Source: CAZMXI01 sp964570205 (GTDB taxonomy: Bacteria > Planctomycetota > Phycisphaerae > Tepidisphaerales > Tepidisphaeraceae). From it: DNA of 28,552 nucleotides. Positions within the stretch are counted from its first letter, which is position 1, and each line of letters opens with the position of its first letter. The stretch is taken from the NCBI GenBank assembly GCA_964570205.1, contig CAZMXI010000048.1, positions 1 through 28,552 on the forward strand. Direction: 5' to 3'. The notes under the pieces are model-generated. The model had not been told where the DNA came from, did no database searches, and worked only from the letters and a program-made list of their open reading frames with translations. The position numbers and the translations under genes are program-made. This document shows, one piece after another, positions 19,319-27,117 of the stretch.

Positions 19319-22300
19319 ATGAGGAAGAACAGGAAATCCAAGGCCAGAACGGCACGCGGGCCGGCGATTGAGGCGCTGGAAACAAGGCAACTGCTGGCAG
19401 CCATCGATGTGGGCATCTCCACGCTGCTGCCGCTGATCACCGATGACACGACGCCTTCCCTGACCGGAACTGTGAGCGAGAACACCGCAGACGTGCAGGT
19501 GACGATCAAGCAGGGCGCGAGCACGATCGGCGCCTGGGACGCCGTGGAAAATGGCGCCGGAGGCTGGTCATTCACCCTGCCGGACCCGGATGCGCTGGCC
19601 GACGGCACGTACGACCTGCTCGTCGCCGCCACCGCCAATGAAGGCGCGGATTCAGGCGAGGTGAGCGAGCTGGCAGCGCTGACCGTGGACAGCACAGCCC
19701 CGATCGCCGACATGAATGACGTGGTCACGAAGCTCGTCTCGCCGGCGCTTGCGGGCACTGTGGATGATCCGGCCGCGACGGTTACGCTGACCGTCAACGG
19801 CGCGGATTACGCCGCCGTCAACAACGGCGACGGGACGTGGTCGATCGACGCGGGCGAGATCGCCGCCCTGGCCGAGGGCGTTTATCCGGTCGCCATCGCC
19901 TCGATCGATGCGCTGGGGAACGATTCGACGGCGCAGGCGCAGATTACGATTGATCTCACCGTTCCGGTCGTGGCAATGGCCGACCTGACCACCAACACGG
20001 TTTCTCCGTCGCTGGCGGGCGACATTGATGACCCCAATGCGAACGTCATGGTTACGGTGAATGGCGTCGATTACGTCGCCGTCAACAATGGCGACGGCGG
20101 GTGGTCGCTGGCCGCGGGACAGGTCGCGAATCTGGCGGACGGCTCGTACGCGGTGACCGTAACGGCAACCGATGCCGCGGGCAATGAAGCCACCGACGAT
20201 GCACAGTTGACCATCGACGCGACAGCGCCGGCGGTCACTGCGCCGGATGTGGACACCACGGTTTCATCGCCCGCGCTGGCGGGGGCGGTCGATGATCCCG
20301 GCGCCACAATCACCGTCACCGTTGACCAGGAGGATTACCTGGCCGTGAACAACGGTGACGGCACATGGTCGATCGCGGCGGGCCAGATCACGGAACTGGA
20401 TGACGGCGAGTACGTATTGACGGTTGTCGCCGTGGATGCGCTGGGCAACCAAGCGACCGCGGAAGGGACGCTGGTCATCGACACCACCGTGCCGACCATC
20501 ACGGTGACGGCCGTGAGCCCGACTTCGGCCTCGCCGTCGATCCTGGGCACGGTCCAGGACCCCGATGCCACGATCGTCGTCACCGTGAACGGCGTGGATT
20601 ACAACGCCATCAACAACGGCGATGGCTCATGGATGCTGCCCGCGGGCGTGATCGTCGGCCTGGCAGCCGCCGAATGGCCGGCAGCCATCACCGCGACCGA
20701 CTGGATCGGGAACGAGGCATCAGCGCAGGCCAACCTGGTCATTGACGCTGCCGCGCCGCTGGTCACCGTGGGCCGCACAGAGACGACCTTCACATCGCCG
20801 GCACTGAGCGGGACCATCGATGATCCGCTCGCGGGCATCACCATCACTGTGAACAGCGTCAACCACGCAGCCGTCAACAACGGCGACGGAACATGGAGCG
20901 TCGCCGCGGGAGTGCTGGCGAATCTCGCCGACGGCATCCACATCGTCACCGTCGTCGCTCAGCGCGACGCGGCGATCGCGACGGTTTACGGCCAGATTGT
21001 GGTGGACGCCACAGCGCCCGCCATCACGTTCGCATCGGTGGCCAGGAAGATCACGTCGCCGGGCCTGAGCGGCGCGGTCAATGATCCGGGCGCCACGGTC
21101 GTCGTCACGGTGGACGGCGCCGATTATCCCGCGGTGAACAACGGGCAAGGGGCATGGTCGCTGGCGGAGGGACAGATCGCCGCGCTGGCCGAAGGCACCT
21201 ATACCGTCACCGTCACGGCGACGGACTGGCTCGGCAACCACACGGCCGCCCAGGGCCAGCTCACCATCGACACCACGGCCCCGCAGGTCGGCATGCTGGA
21301 TCTCGACACGAACAGCACGTCTCCCGGGCTCAGCGGCACGATTGATGAGATCGCGGCCTCGGTCAGCGTGACCGTGAATGGAAAGACCTACAACGCCGTC
21401 AACCAGGGCAACGGCACGTGGACCCTGGCCGCCGGGCAGATCGAGACGCTTCCACAGGGCGACCACGTGGTGACCATCACGGCCATCGACGCGGCAGGGA
21501 ATCAAACCACAGACCAGGCGCAACTGCTGGTGGACACCACCGCGCCGATTCCATCCCTGGACGGCCTTCGCACCAATGTCGCTTCGCCGGCGCTGGGCGG
21601 CAACATCAACGATTCCACCGCCAGCATCAGCGTGAACGTGGATGGCGCTGATTACGCCGCGGTGAACCTTGGCGATGGAACATGGAGCCTGGCGGCCGGG
21701 CAGATCGCCGATTTGGCCGACGGCACCTACACCGTCGCCGTCACCGCCGTGGACCCCCTGGACAATGAACGGACAATCTATGCCCAACTGATCATCGACA
21801 CGACCATCCCAACCATCACGGCGACGTCGCGGCAGGTGAATGTGGCCTCTCCGGCCCTTAGCGGGACCGTCAACGACTCCAGCGCCCAGGTCGTCATCAC
21901 GGTCAACGGCGTTGAGTACGATGCCGTTAATGACGGCAGCGGCACATGGACGCTGGCCGCGGGGCAGATCGCCGCTCTGCCGAGCGGCACATACGCCGTC
22001 ACGGCCACTGCGACGGATCTCGCCGGCAATGTGGGGGTGACCGCGGAAGCGGGCGAACTGATCGTCGATCTGAGCGCTCCGGTACTGACCACGCCCTTCA
22101 GCCTTGCCACCAGCGGGCAGCCTGCGCTGTCGGGCGACGTGAATGATCCGGACGCCGACATCACCGTCACGGTTCACGGCGCGGACTACCCCGCCACCAA
22201 CAACGGCGATGGCACCTGGTCGGTGGCTGAGGGAGTCATCGCACAATTGCCCGACGGCCTGCACAGGTTCAGCGTGACCGCGATTGACCCGGCCGGCAAC

Positions 22301-23290
22301 GAGACCACCGGCGACGGCGGGCTGCTCCTGGTCGATACCACCGGTCCGATAGTCACCTTCAACGCCATCATTGCGACCGCCACCAGGCCGGCGCTGGGCG
22401 GCACGATCGACGACAACACCGCCACGGTCGTCGTCACGGTCAATGGCGTTGATTATCCGGCAGTCAACAACGGCGACGGCACCTGGTCGCTCGCGGCCGA
22501 TACGGTGGCCGCCCTGACCGGCGGCGCCCACGACGTGGTTGTCACCGCCACCGACACAATGGGCAACGTCGGCACGCACGCCGGGGTGGACGCCATCAGG
22601 GTGGCCGACACCGCGACGATCACGCTGGGGGCCGGGATCGGGTCCATCTCCTATGTGCAGGCGGATGGGGCCAGGGTCACCCTGTCGGCCGGCAAAGGCA
22701 ATGTCCAGGTCGTATTGACGGGCGTAAACGTCACGATCATCGGCTCGGGGAAGTCGCGCACTCTCCTCGCCGATGGCGGCATTCTCAAGGTGGCGATCAA
22801 CGTGACGACCGCAACCAAGAGCCTGACCATCAAGGCCACCGGCGGCGACGACGGACTGGCCACCATCGATGCGATCACCGGCCCGGCCGTTCTGAGCAAG
22901 CTCGCGGGCGTCAACAGCCGCATCGCGGGCGACGGCATCAACATGGTGGGCTACATCCGGTCCATCAAGGTCCACAGCATCGAGGCCGGCGTCATCATGG
23001 GCGCCGCGCCCAAGGGCATTTCGATCGTCGCCGACATCGTCAGGGACAGCGACATCCAGACCGCCAACATCAGATCGATTTCGGTGGCCGGCAGCTACGT
23101 CAACGCCAATATCGACGCCAACAACATCGGCGTGGCGACGCTGGCCAACGTGGGCACCCGCAATGGCGGTGTGCAGTTCGGGCTGACCGCCGACACGCTC
23201 GGCCGATGCACCGTCAAGCAGGGCAGGACCAAGCTGGTCTGGGGCAGGGACTTTGCCGAAGGGATGCTGGACTTCATCGTGAATGTCTGA
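19319..23290 (+). CDS. Exported planctomycete protein with 12 tandem Ig-like repeats and a C-terminal beta-rich domain
   Basis: The start ATG at 19,319 has GGAAGGGAAGG just upstream and begins MRKNRKSKARTARGPAIEAL, placing the LEPR-XLL type motif (LETRQLLA) at residues 20-27, where it is found in this family; an upstream start would bury it. Residues about 28-1,097 are 12 Ig-like repeats of about 88 residues with the core SPALSGTVDDP, VTVNG-DY-AVNNGDGTWS, AAGQIA-LADGTY-VTVTATD and LTIDTTAP. Such repeats are seen in bacterial surface and adhesin-like proteins. The last about 220 residues have a regular hydrophobic pattern (IRSIKVHSIEAGVIMG, IRSISVAGSYVNANID) suggesting a beta-helix or beta-roll. 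No anchor or dockerin is evident. A strong hairpin follows the stop. The role is inferred as cell-surface or matrix structural. Confidence 0.93.
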   Translation: MRKNRKSKARTARGPAIEALETRQLLAAIDVGISTLLPLITDDTTPSLTGTVSENTADVQVTIKQGASTIGAWDAVENGAGGWSFTLPDPDALADGTYDLLVAATANEGADSGEVSELAALTVDSTAPIADMNDVVTKLVSPALAGTVDDPAATVTLTVNGADYAAVNNGDGTWSIDAGEIAALAEGVYPVAIASIDALGNDSTAQAQITIDLTVPVVAMADLTTNTVSPSLAGDIDDPNANVMVTVNGVDYVAVNNGDGGWSLAAGQVANLADGSYAVTVTATDAAGNEATDDAQLTIDATAPAVTAPDVDTTVSSPALAGAVDDPGATITVTVDQEDYLAVNNGDGTWSIAAGQITELDDGEYVLTVVAVDALGNQATAEGTLVIDTTVPTITVTAVSPTSASPSILGTVQDPDATIVVTVNGVDYNAINNGDGSWMLPAGVIVGLAAAEWPAAITATDWIGNEASAQANLVIDAAAPLVTVGRTETTFTSPALSGTIDDPLAGITITVNSVNHAAVNNGDGTWSVAAGVLANLADGIHIVTVVAQRDAAIATVYGQIVVDATAPAITFASVARKITSPGLSGAVNDPGATVVVTVDGADYPAVNNGQGAWSLAEGQIAALAEGTYTVTVTATDWLGNHTAAQGQLTIDTTAPQVGMLDLDTNSTSPGLSGTIDEIAASVSVTVNGKTYNAVNQGNGTWTLAAGQIETLPQGDHVVTITAIDAAGNQTTDQAQLLVDTTAPIPSLDGLRTNVASPALGGNINDSTASISVNVDGADYAAVNLGDGTWSLAAGQIADLADGTYTVAVTAVDPLDNERTIYAQLIIDTTIPTITATSRQVNVASPALSGTVNDSSAQVVITVNGVEYDAVNDGSGTWTLAAGQIAALPSGTYAVTATATDLAGNVGVTAEAGELIVDLSAPVLTTPFSLATSGQPALSGDVNDPDADITVTVHGADYPATNNGDGTWSVAEGVIAQLPDGLHRFSVTAIDPAGNETTGDGGLLLVDTTGPIVTFNAIIATATRPALGGTIDDNTATVVVTVNGVDYPAVNNGDGTWSLAADTVAALTGGAHDVVVTATDTMGNVGTHAGVDAIRVADTATITLGAGIGSISYVQADGARVTLSAGKGNVQVVLTGVNVTIIGSGKSRTLLADGGILKVAINVTTATKSLTIKATGGDDGLATIDAITGPAVLSKLAGVNSRIAGDGINMVGYIRSIKVHSIEAGVIMGAAPKGISIVADIVRDSDIQTANIRSISVAGSYVNANIDANNIGVATLANVGTRNGGVQFGLTADTLGRCTVKQGRTKLVWGRDFAEGMLDFIVNV
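19402..22610 (+). repeat. Twelve tandem Ig-like repeats of about 264 bases
   Basis: Counted by the ending DTTAP/DTTVP-like motif and the central NNGDGTWS motif. The first unit is diverged and longer (core VQVTIKQGASTIGAWDAVEN); units 2-12 are 87-90 residues with frequent identity in the centre. Unit 6 has lost the 'ATDAAGN' motif (VVAQRDAAIATVYG) and unit 8 has NQGNGTW in place of NNGDGTW. Confidence 0.9.
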
Positions 23291-23305
23291 GCAGCCAAGC
23301 AGGCG

Positions 23306-23340
23306 GCGGGTGCGGCCAGCCCTGGGCCGGCCGCACCCGC
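23306..23340 (+). terminator. Strong GC-rich hairpin between convergent genes
   Basis: GCGGGTGCGGCC (23,306-23,317) pairs with GGCCGCACCCGC (23,329-23,340), a perfect 12-base stem with a short loop, 15 bases after the Ig-repeat gene. It is followed by TTCCATTT rather than a full T tract. It may also serve the convergent minus-strand gene. Confidence 0.7.
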
Positions 23341-23365
23341 TTCCATTTGAAGACGGAGGCGGCAA

Positions 23366-23548
23366 TCAAAGCCAAGGCACCGGCATCGCGAAAAAACGAT
23401 GCGCCACCCAGACTACGGCCAACAGCCCCAGAAGGACCAGCAGCACCCTCTTCGCCCGCATCGAACGGAAGCTCTTGCCGCACCGGGGACAACAATAGGA
23501 ATCGGTCCCCACGATGTTCTTGCAGCTCGGACACTTGATCAGCTTCAT
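23366..23548 (-). CDS. Small zinc-ribbon membrane protein, 60 residues
   Basis: The protein begins MKLIKCPSCKNIVGTDSYCC and has two CxxC pairs (Cys6/Cys9 and Cys20/Cys23 in CPRC), forming a rubredoxin-like zinc ribbon. After basic residues (SMRAKR) comes one hydrophobic helix, VLLVLLGLLAVVWVA, at about residues 34-50. So a cytoplasmic zinc ribbon is probably tethered to the membrane. The ATG at 23,548 has GGGAGG a few bases upstream; a start 7 codons earlier is possible but lacks such support. It is convergent with the Ig-repeat gene. The partner is unknown; many such proteins are of unknown function. Confidence 0.75.
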   Translation of the reverse strand: MKLIKCPSCKNIVGTDSYCCPRCGKSFRSMRAKRVLLVLLGLLAVVWVAHRFFAMPVPWL

Positions 23549-23736
23549 GGCGCCTCCCGCGACCCGCACGGCACCTCTGAAACCAGACGCCCCATTGGAA
23601 ATACGATCCCGGCCGCGATATGCTGTCAGACCGATGAAAGACCTGCCTTACAGCTTGGCCAGGCTTTAGCGTACCGGCTTACTGCGCCGCCGGTCTCTGG
23701 TCATTGTCCCCTAATATTGGTCCAGATTCGTCCCAT

Positions 23737-24849
23737 ATGCAAATAGCAGACACCATCGCGCCGCCCGCACTCATCCGCCGGCTCGATCAGCAGTCCCAGC
23801 GGCTGGCCGAGTTGCGCACGAGCCTGGAGGATCCCGCCATCCTGGGCAATCCGCAGCAACTGGTTGCGATTTCCAAGGAAGCCGGGCAGCTTGAGCCGAT
23901 GGTGAACCGCTACCTCGAGTACCGGAAGGCGGCTCAGGCGATCGCCGACCTGCGGCAGATGGCGTCTGGAAAAGAAGATGCGGAGATGGCCGCCCTTGCC
24001 GCCGAGGAGCTGCCGCAGGCCGAGGCGCAAGCCGCCCAGCTCCTGGAGAGCTTGAAGGAAGAACTGGTTGCCGCCGAGGACATGGCGGTGGATTCGTTCT
24101 TCCTGGAGATTCGTGCGGGGACCGGCGGCGAGGAGGCCGCCCTTTTCGCACGCGATTTGTACGAGATGTACCGTAAGTACTGCGACAAGCGCGGTTGGCG
24201 ATTCGAAGTCTCGGACTTTTCGACCAGTGAGCGAGGCGGATTCAAGGAAGTCATCGTCAACGTACGCGGCCAGGGGGCCTACCGCCACATGCGGTTTGAG
24301 GGCGGAGGGCATCGTGTCCAGCGCGTCCCTGAGACCGAGGCCCAAGGGCGGATTCACACTTCCGCCGCCACGGTGGCGGTATTGCCGGAACTGGCCGATG
24401 TAAAGATCCACATCGATCCGAAGGATGTGGAAGAGTTCGGCTGCCGGGGCGGCGGGCCGGGTGGCCAGAATGTGAACAAGGTCGAGACCGGCTGGCGACT
24501 GACGCACAAACCGACCGGCCTGCAGTTCAAGATGACCGAGCACAAGTCCCAAGCCCAGAACAAGGAACGCGCGTGGGCATTGCTGCGCGCAACGCTATAC
24601 GAGATCGAACAGGCCAAACAACACGCACAGATGACCAGCACCCGACGGGCGATGATGGGCTCAGGCGACCGATCCCAGCGGATTCGCACCTACAACTTTC
24701 CGCAGAACCGCTGCACCGACCATCGCCTGGGCGGCGAGGGAGGCGGGGAGAAGAACTTCAACCTGACGGGCATCATGCAAGGGGATATGGAGGAACTGAT
24801 CCGGGCCCTCCTGGAATTGGATAAACAACAGCGCCTGGAGAATCTATAA
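23737..24849 (+). CDS. prfA: Peptide chain release factor 1
   Basis: The 370-residue protein is a class I release factor: it reads UAA/UAG in the ribosomal A site and triggers hydrolysis of peptidyl-tRNA. The N-terminal helical domain covers about residues 1-100. The PxT codon-recognition tripeptide is PET at 198-200 (RVPETEAQGRIHTSAATVAV), which marks RF1 rather than RF2. The catalytic GGQ is at 242-244 in GGGPGGQNVNK; many RF1 proteins have SGAGGQHVN here. A C-terminal GEGGGEKNFNLTGIMQGD block matches the family. ATG at 23,737 was preferred over a TTG 11 codons upstream; no clear Shine-Dalgarno is seen for either. A basic small protein follows after 26 bases, probably in the same transcript. 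No prmC-like methyltransferase gene follows. Confidence 0.97.
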   Translation: MQIADTIAPPALIRRLDQQSQRLAELRTSLEDPAILGNPQQLVAISKEAGQLEPMVNRYLEYRKAAQAIADLRQMASGKEDAEMAALAAEELPQAEAQAAQLLESLKEELVAAEDMAVDSFFLEIRAGTGGEEAALFARDLYEMYRKYCDKRGWRFEVSDFSTSERGGFKEVIVNVRGQGAYRHMRFEGGGHRVQRVPETEAQGRIHTSAATVAVLPELADVKIHIDPKDVEEFGCRGGGPGGQNVNKVETGWRLTHKPTGLQFKMTEHKSQAQNKERAWALLRATLYEIEQAKQHAQMTSTRRAMMGSGDRSQRIRTYNFPQNRCTDHRLGGEGGGEKNFNLTGIMQGDMEELIRALLELDKQQRLENL

Positions 24850-24875
24850 TACATACCGCACGAAGGATTTGAGAT

Positions 24876-25307
24876 ATGGCCAAGAAGAAGCAGAGCAACG
24901 AAGACCCCGCCGCCACGACCAGGAAGCGATCCAGCGCTGCCAAGACACGCAAAGCCCCGGCCAAGAGCGACAAGGCCGCCAAACCGCAAGCGCACGGCAC
25001 GCCTCTGGTGGATACCCAATTCGCCGCTGAGGCCGCCGCGCGGGCTCTGGCGGCGCGAGCCAAGCTGCAAGCCGCCCTCGGCCAGCAGCCGCAGGTCCAG
25101 GAGCAGCCCCAGAAGGAATCAGGCAACTTCAAGCAGCTCAAGGAGAGCCTGAACAAGCCCGCGCACCTGAGTGGCGGCAGCACGCTCGGGAACGCGTTTG
25201 GCCCAGGCAAGGTCAACCTGCCGGCCGTGGGCCGAAAGGAATCCTTCCACAGCCAGACCACCGGCGGCGTCAGCCGAATTAACGTGCCCCGCCGCACCAA
25301 CGGGTAG
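24876..25307 (+). CDS. Basic Lys/Ala-rich protein of unknown function, 143 residues
   Basis: The ATG has AAGGA 9 bases upstream and lies 26 bases after prfA on the same strand. The N-terminal third is rich in Lys, Ala and Arg (MAKKKQSNEDPAATTRKRSS, then KTRKAPAKSDKAAKP), like a disordered nucleic-acid-binding tail. The middle is an Ala/Gln-rich helix (AAEAAARALAARAKLQAAL). The C-terminal part is Gly/Ser/Pro-rich and ends VPRRTNG. No known family was recognised; binding to RNA, DNA or the ribosome is only suggested by charge and by the neighbour. Confidence 0.8.
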   Translation: MAKKKQSNEDPAATTRKRSSAAKTRKAPAKSDKAAKPQAHGTPLVDTQFAAEAAARALAARAKLQAALGQQPQVQEQPQKESGNFKQLKESLNKPAHLSGGSTLGNAFGPGKVNLPAVGRKESFHSQTTGGVSRINVPRRTNG

Positions 25308-25345
25308 GGAAGGATGGCGGCGCCGCGGCCTGGAATCGAAGCCGT

Positions 25346-25615
25346 TCAGGCAACCTGCAGGATCTCCAGGGCGGTGATATGCCGGGGATCGAAGTCGATG
25401 CGCTGCTCAAACGTGCCGGCCAGGCCTTTTCTGTCCAGCGCGATGATCCATCCCTCCTCGACGATCATCGTCTCGACCGTGCGGCCGCCGGCCAGTTCGG
25501 CCCGGCAAACTGCGGTGTACTTGCGCTTGGGCACGCCATGCGCCACCAGAAATTTGCGCCATTCCTCCGGCAACGGCTTGGCCAATCGATTCCGCGGCGG
25601 TGTTTTCGAATGCAT
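25346..25615 (-). CDS. Small protein of unknown function, 89 residues
   Basis: Start at ATG 25,615 (MHSKTPPRNRLAKPLPEEWR) is preferred; a GTG 14 codons upstream is an alternative with a purine-rich AAGGGCAG before it. The protein has a helical N-terminal part, EEWRKFLVAHGV, and a compact beta-looking core: GGRTVETMIVEEGWIIAL, then FEQRIDFDPRHITALEI. There is no signal peptide or membrane segment. I do not recognise the family. It is the last gene of the minus-strand cluster, 73 bases after the preceding gene, and is convergent with the basic protein gene. Confidence 0.72.
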   Translation of the reverse strand: MHSKTPPRNRLAKPLPEEWRKFLVAHGVPKRKYTAVCRAELAGGRTVETMIVEEGWIIALDRKGLAGTFEQRIDFDPRHITALEILQVA

Positions 25616-25688
25616 CGCCCCGGAAGATACATGAATCACGCCATTCCGCCAAAGCACCTGCCCTTTTGTGCCGTCCGGACCACGTATT

Positions 25689-26105
25689 TCAAGGCCGCTC
25701 CACGCCTGCGGATTCTGGCTGGAAGAGAATCTCCTCTATGCGCAGCGCGCGGCGGCCGGAGGCGCCCGCCACACGCATGGTGTCGCCGACTCTGCCGCCC
25801 AGGAGCGCCGTCCCCAGGGGCGCCAGCACCGACACCGCGCCGGCCGCCGGATCGGATTCGGCGGGATAGACCAGGGTGCATATCTCGGTCCGTCCGAGGG
25901 CCAGGTCCAGGAGACGAACGGTCGAGTGCATGGTGACGACATCGCCGGGGATGCGGTCCGCCTCAACCACGCGGGCGCGCGTGATCTCTCGCAGCAGGTC
26001 GCCGGCAAACAGAGCCCAGCGCACTTCCACGCATCGACAGCCGAGCATTTCGCCGAGGCGATCCCGGTCGGGCCGGGTGAGCGTCGGTCTGCTTCGTCGC
26101 AGCAT
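25689..26105 (-). CDS. Rnk-like / GreA-GreB C-terminal domain protein (second copy)
   Basis: The 138-residue protein carries the GreA/GreB C-terminal (FKBP-like) domain: DVVTMHSTVRLLDL, TLVYPAESDPAAGAVSVLAP and LGTALLGGRVGDTMRV are family landmarks. The N-terminal 50 residues are a short Arg-rich helix region, much shorter than the GreA coiled coil, as in Rnk, so it should bind RNA polymerase near the secondary channel without cleavage stimulation (family knowledge). AAAGGAGG lies just upstream of ATG 26,105. It lies 39 bases after the first Rnk-type gene and its ending (EEILFQPESAG) matches that paralogue's, so the pair arose by duplication or capture. Confidence 0.85.
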   Translation of the reverse strand: MLRRSRPTLTRPDRDRLGEMLGCRCVEVRWALFAGDLLREITRARVVEADRIPGDVVTMHSTVRLLDLALGRTEICTLVYPAESDPAAGAVSVLAPLGTALLGGRVGDTMRVAGASGRRALRIEEILFQPESAGVERP

Positions 26106-26144
26106 GGCACACCTCCTTTCGCGCCCGGTACCGGCCCCTCCGAC

Positions 26145-26558
26145 TCAACGGTCGTGATGTCCCGCCGCTTCCGGCTGGTACAGAACTTTCTGGATTTTCA
26201 CGGTCAGCACGCCCCCCGGCACGCGCCAACTCACGACATCACCGACCTTGGCGCCGAAGAGAGCGCTGCCCAGGGGCGAAAGCACCGACAGCTTGCCTTC
26301 ATCCAGGTCCGCTTCTTCCGGGTAGACCAGAGTGAATGTATCCACTTCGTGACTGTCCATATCCCGAACCTGCACGCGGGAGCGCATCGTCACCACGCCG
26401 CTCGGCACTCGGGCGGGCGGGGCGACGCGGCTGGCCGACAGGGCATCCTTGAGCGCCTGGAGATAGGGCCGGTCCCGCGTGCCGATGCGTGCGGCCTGCA
26501 GGAGCTCGGCAAGCCTGCCGTAGTCCCTCTCATTGACAACCATGGTGCTGCTGCTCAT
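26145..26558 (-). CDS. rnk: Regulator of nucleoside diphosphate kinase, Rnk-type GreA/GreB C-terminal domain protein
   Basis: The 137-residue protein matches Escherichia coli Rnk in layout. The N-terminal short coiled-coil region starts MSSSTMVVNERDYGRLAELL; the FKBP-like domain has VVTMRSRVQVRD, FTLVYPEEADLDEGKLSVLS, PLGSALFGAKVGD and ends KVLYQPEAAG. Rnk binds RNA polymerase and competes with Gre factors and DksA, lacking the acidic tip that activates transcript cleavage (established for the family). The ATG at 26,558 has AAAGGAG upstream; an ATG 5 codons earlier is less likely. It lies 123 bases after the hibernation factor gene and 39 bases before its paralogue. Confidence 0.9.
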   Translation of the reverse strand: MSSSTMVVNERDYGRLAELLQAARIGTRDRPYLQALKDALSASRVAPPARVPSGVVTMRSRVQVRDMDSHEVDTFTLVYPEEADLDEGKLSVLSPLGSALFGAKVGDVVSWRVPGGVLTVKIQKVLYQPEAAGHHDR

Positions 26559-26681
26559 GGGGACTCCTTTCATGGAGACGGTGTCTCCGCAGCGGGTCAG
26601 GACGTGGACCGGCGTGCTCGGCGCAGACCGGAACGTCGTGGATCATCTTGCGAACAGGTGCCCGGGCGCCCGCCCGGGCGA

Positions 26682-27032
26682 TCAGACAAGGATGGTTTGA
26701 CCGTGGCCGTGGGCACCCGATCGACGAAGCGCCCTGCGGCGGGCGACACGATGGCGGGCCTCGTTCTCGGCCTTCGCGGCGGCCAGATCGACCGCGGCAT
26801 ACAGGTCCTCGCGCGCCGCCTCGGCGACAATGGGCCGGGCACGGCCCATCCAGGCAACGATCCGGCAACGCTTATCCCGGCCTCCCCGTGGGCCGTTGAT
26901 GTCGTCCAGCCGCACCATGACCTGGCCAACGTGCCTGCCCGCCCACCCCAGTGCGGCCTCTACGCGGGTCTCGACGCGCCGGACAATCGCATCGGTCAGT
27001 TTGAAACTCAGTCCGCTGATCGCAACTCGCAT
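26682..27032 (-). CDS. Short ribosome hibernation factor, HPF/RaiA (sigma-54 modulation) family
   Basis: The 116-residue protein has the beta-alpha-beta-beta-beta-alpha core of the family: MRVAISGLSFKLTDAIVRRV, then VGQVMVRLDDINGPRGGRDK, RCRIVAWM and EAAREDLYAAVDLAAAKAEN. The usual family role is binding 30S subunits and blocking decoding in stationary phase or stress. It lacks the extra dimerisation domain of long HPF. The Arg-rich tail (RHRVARRRALRR) is a less usual feature. ATG 27,032 has AAAGGAGG just upstream. It is the first gene of the minus-strand cluster with the Rnk-type genes, and is divergent from the LysR gene. Confidence 0.85.
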   Translation of the reverse strand: MRVAISGLSFKLTDAIVRRVETRVEAALGWAGRHVGQVMVRLDDINGPRGGRDKRCRIVAWMGRARPIVAEAAREDLYAAVDLAAAKAENEARHRVARRRALRRSGAHGHGQTILV

Positions 27033-27053
27033 AGGAACCTCCTTTGCCAGAGC

Positions 27054-27082
27054 ACCATACGCCTGGCCCTCCTATTGGACAA
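27054..27082 (-). promoter_or_regulatory. Predicted sigma-70-like promoter of the hibernation factor/Rnk cluster
   Basis: On the minus strand TTGTCC (27,077-27,082) and TATGGT (27,054-27,059) are 17 bases apart, each matching 4 of 6 consensus bases. The -35 overlaps that of the divergent promoter. Prediction by eye. Confidence 0.35.
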
Positions 27083-27102
27083 GGATCAAGTTTCGATATG
27101 AT
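27075..27102 (+). promoter_or_regulatory. Predicted sigma-70-like promoter of the LysR gene, with LysR-box-like palindrome
   Basis: TTGGAC (27,075-27,080) and TATGAT (27,097-27,102) are 16 bases apart. Transcription would begin about 10 bases before ATG 27,118, giving an almost leaderless mRNA, which fits the missing Shine-Dalgarno. TTG-N9-CAA at 27,075-27,089 fits the T-N11-A pattern of LysR operators. Confidence 0.45.
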
Positions 27103-27117
27103 TATTCGGATAAACCT

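Noticed and set aside
20720..23365. 881-codon minus-strand open frame opposite the Ig-repeat gene
   Set aside because: Composition artefact of the repeats. It reads as Asp/Gly/Arg-rich sequence without domain structure, while the plus strand has a coherent repeat protein with a start signal.
24328..24336. PET in place of PAT in the release factor codon-recognition motif
   Set aside because: PxT with Glu in the middle is, from general knowledge, common among bacterial RF1 proteins, so it is not an anomaly.
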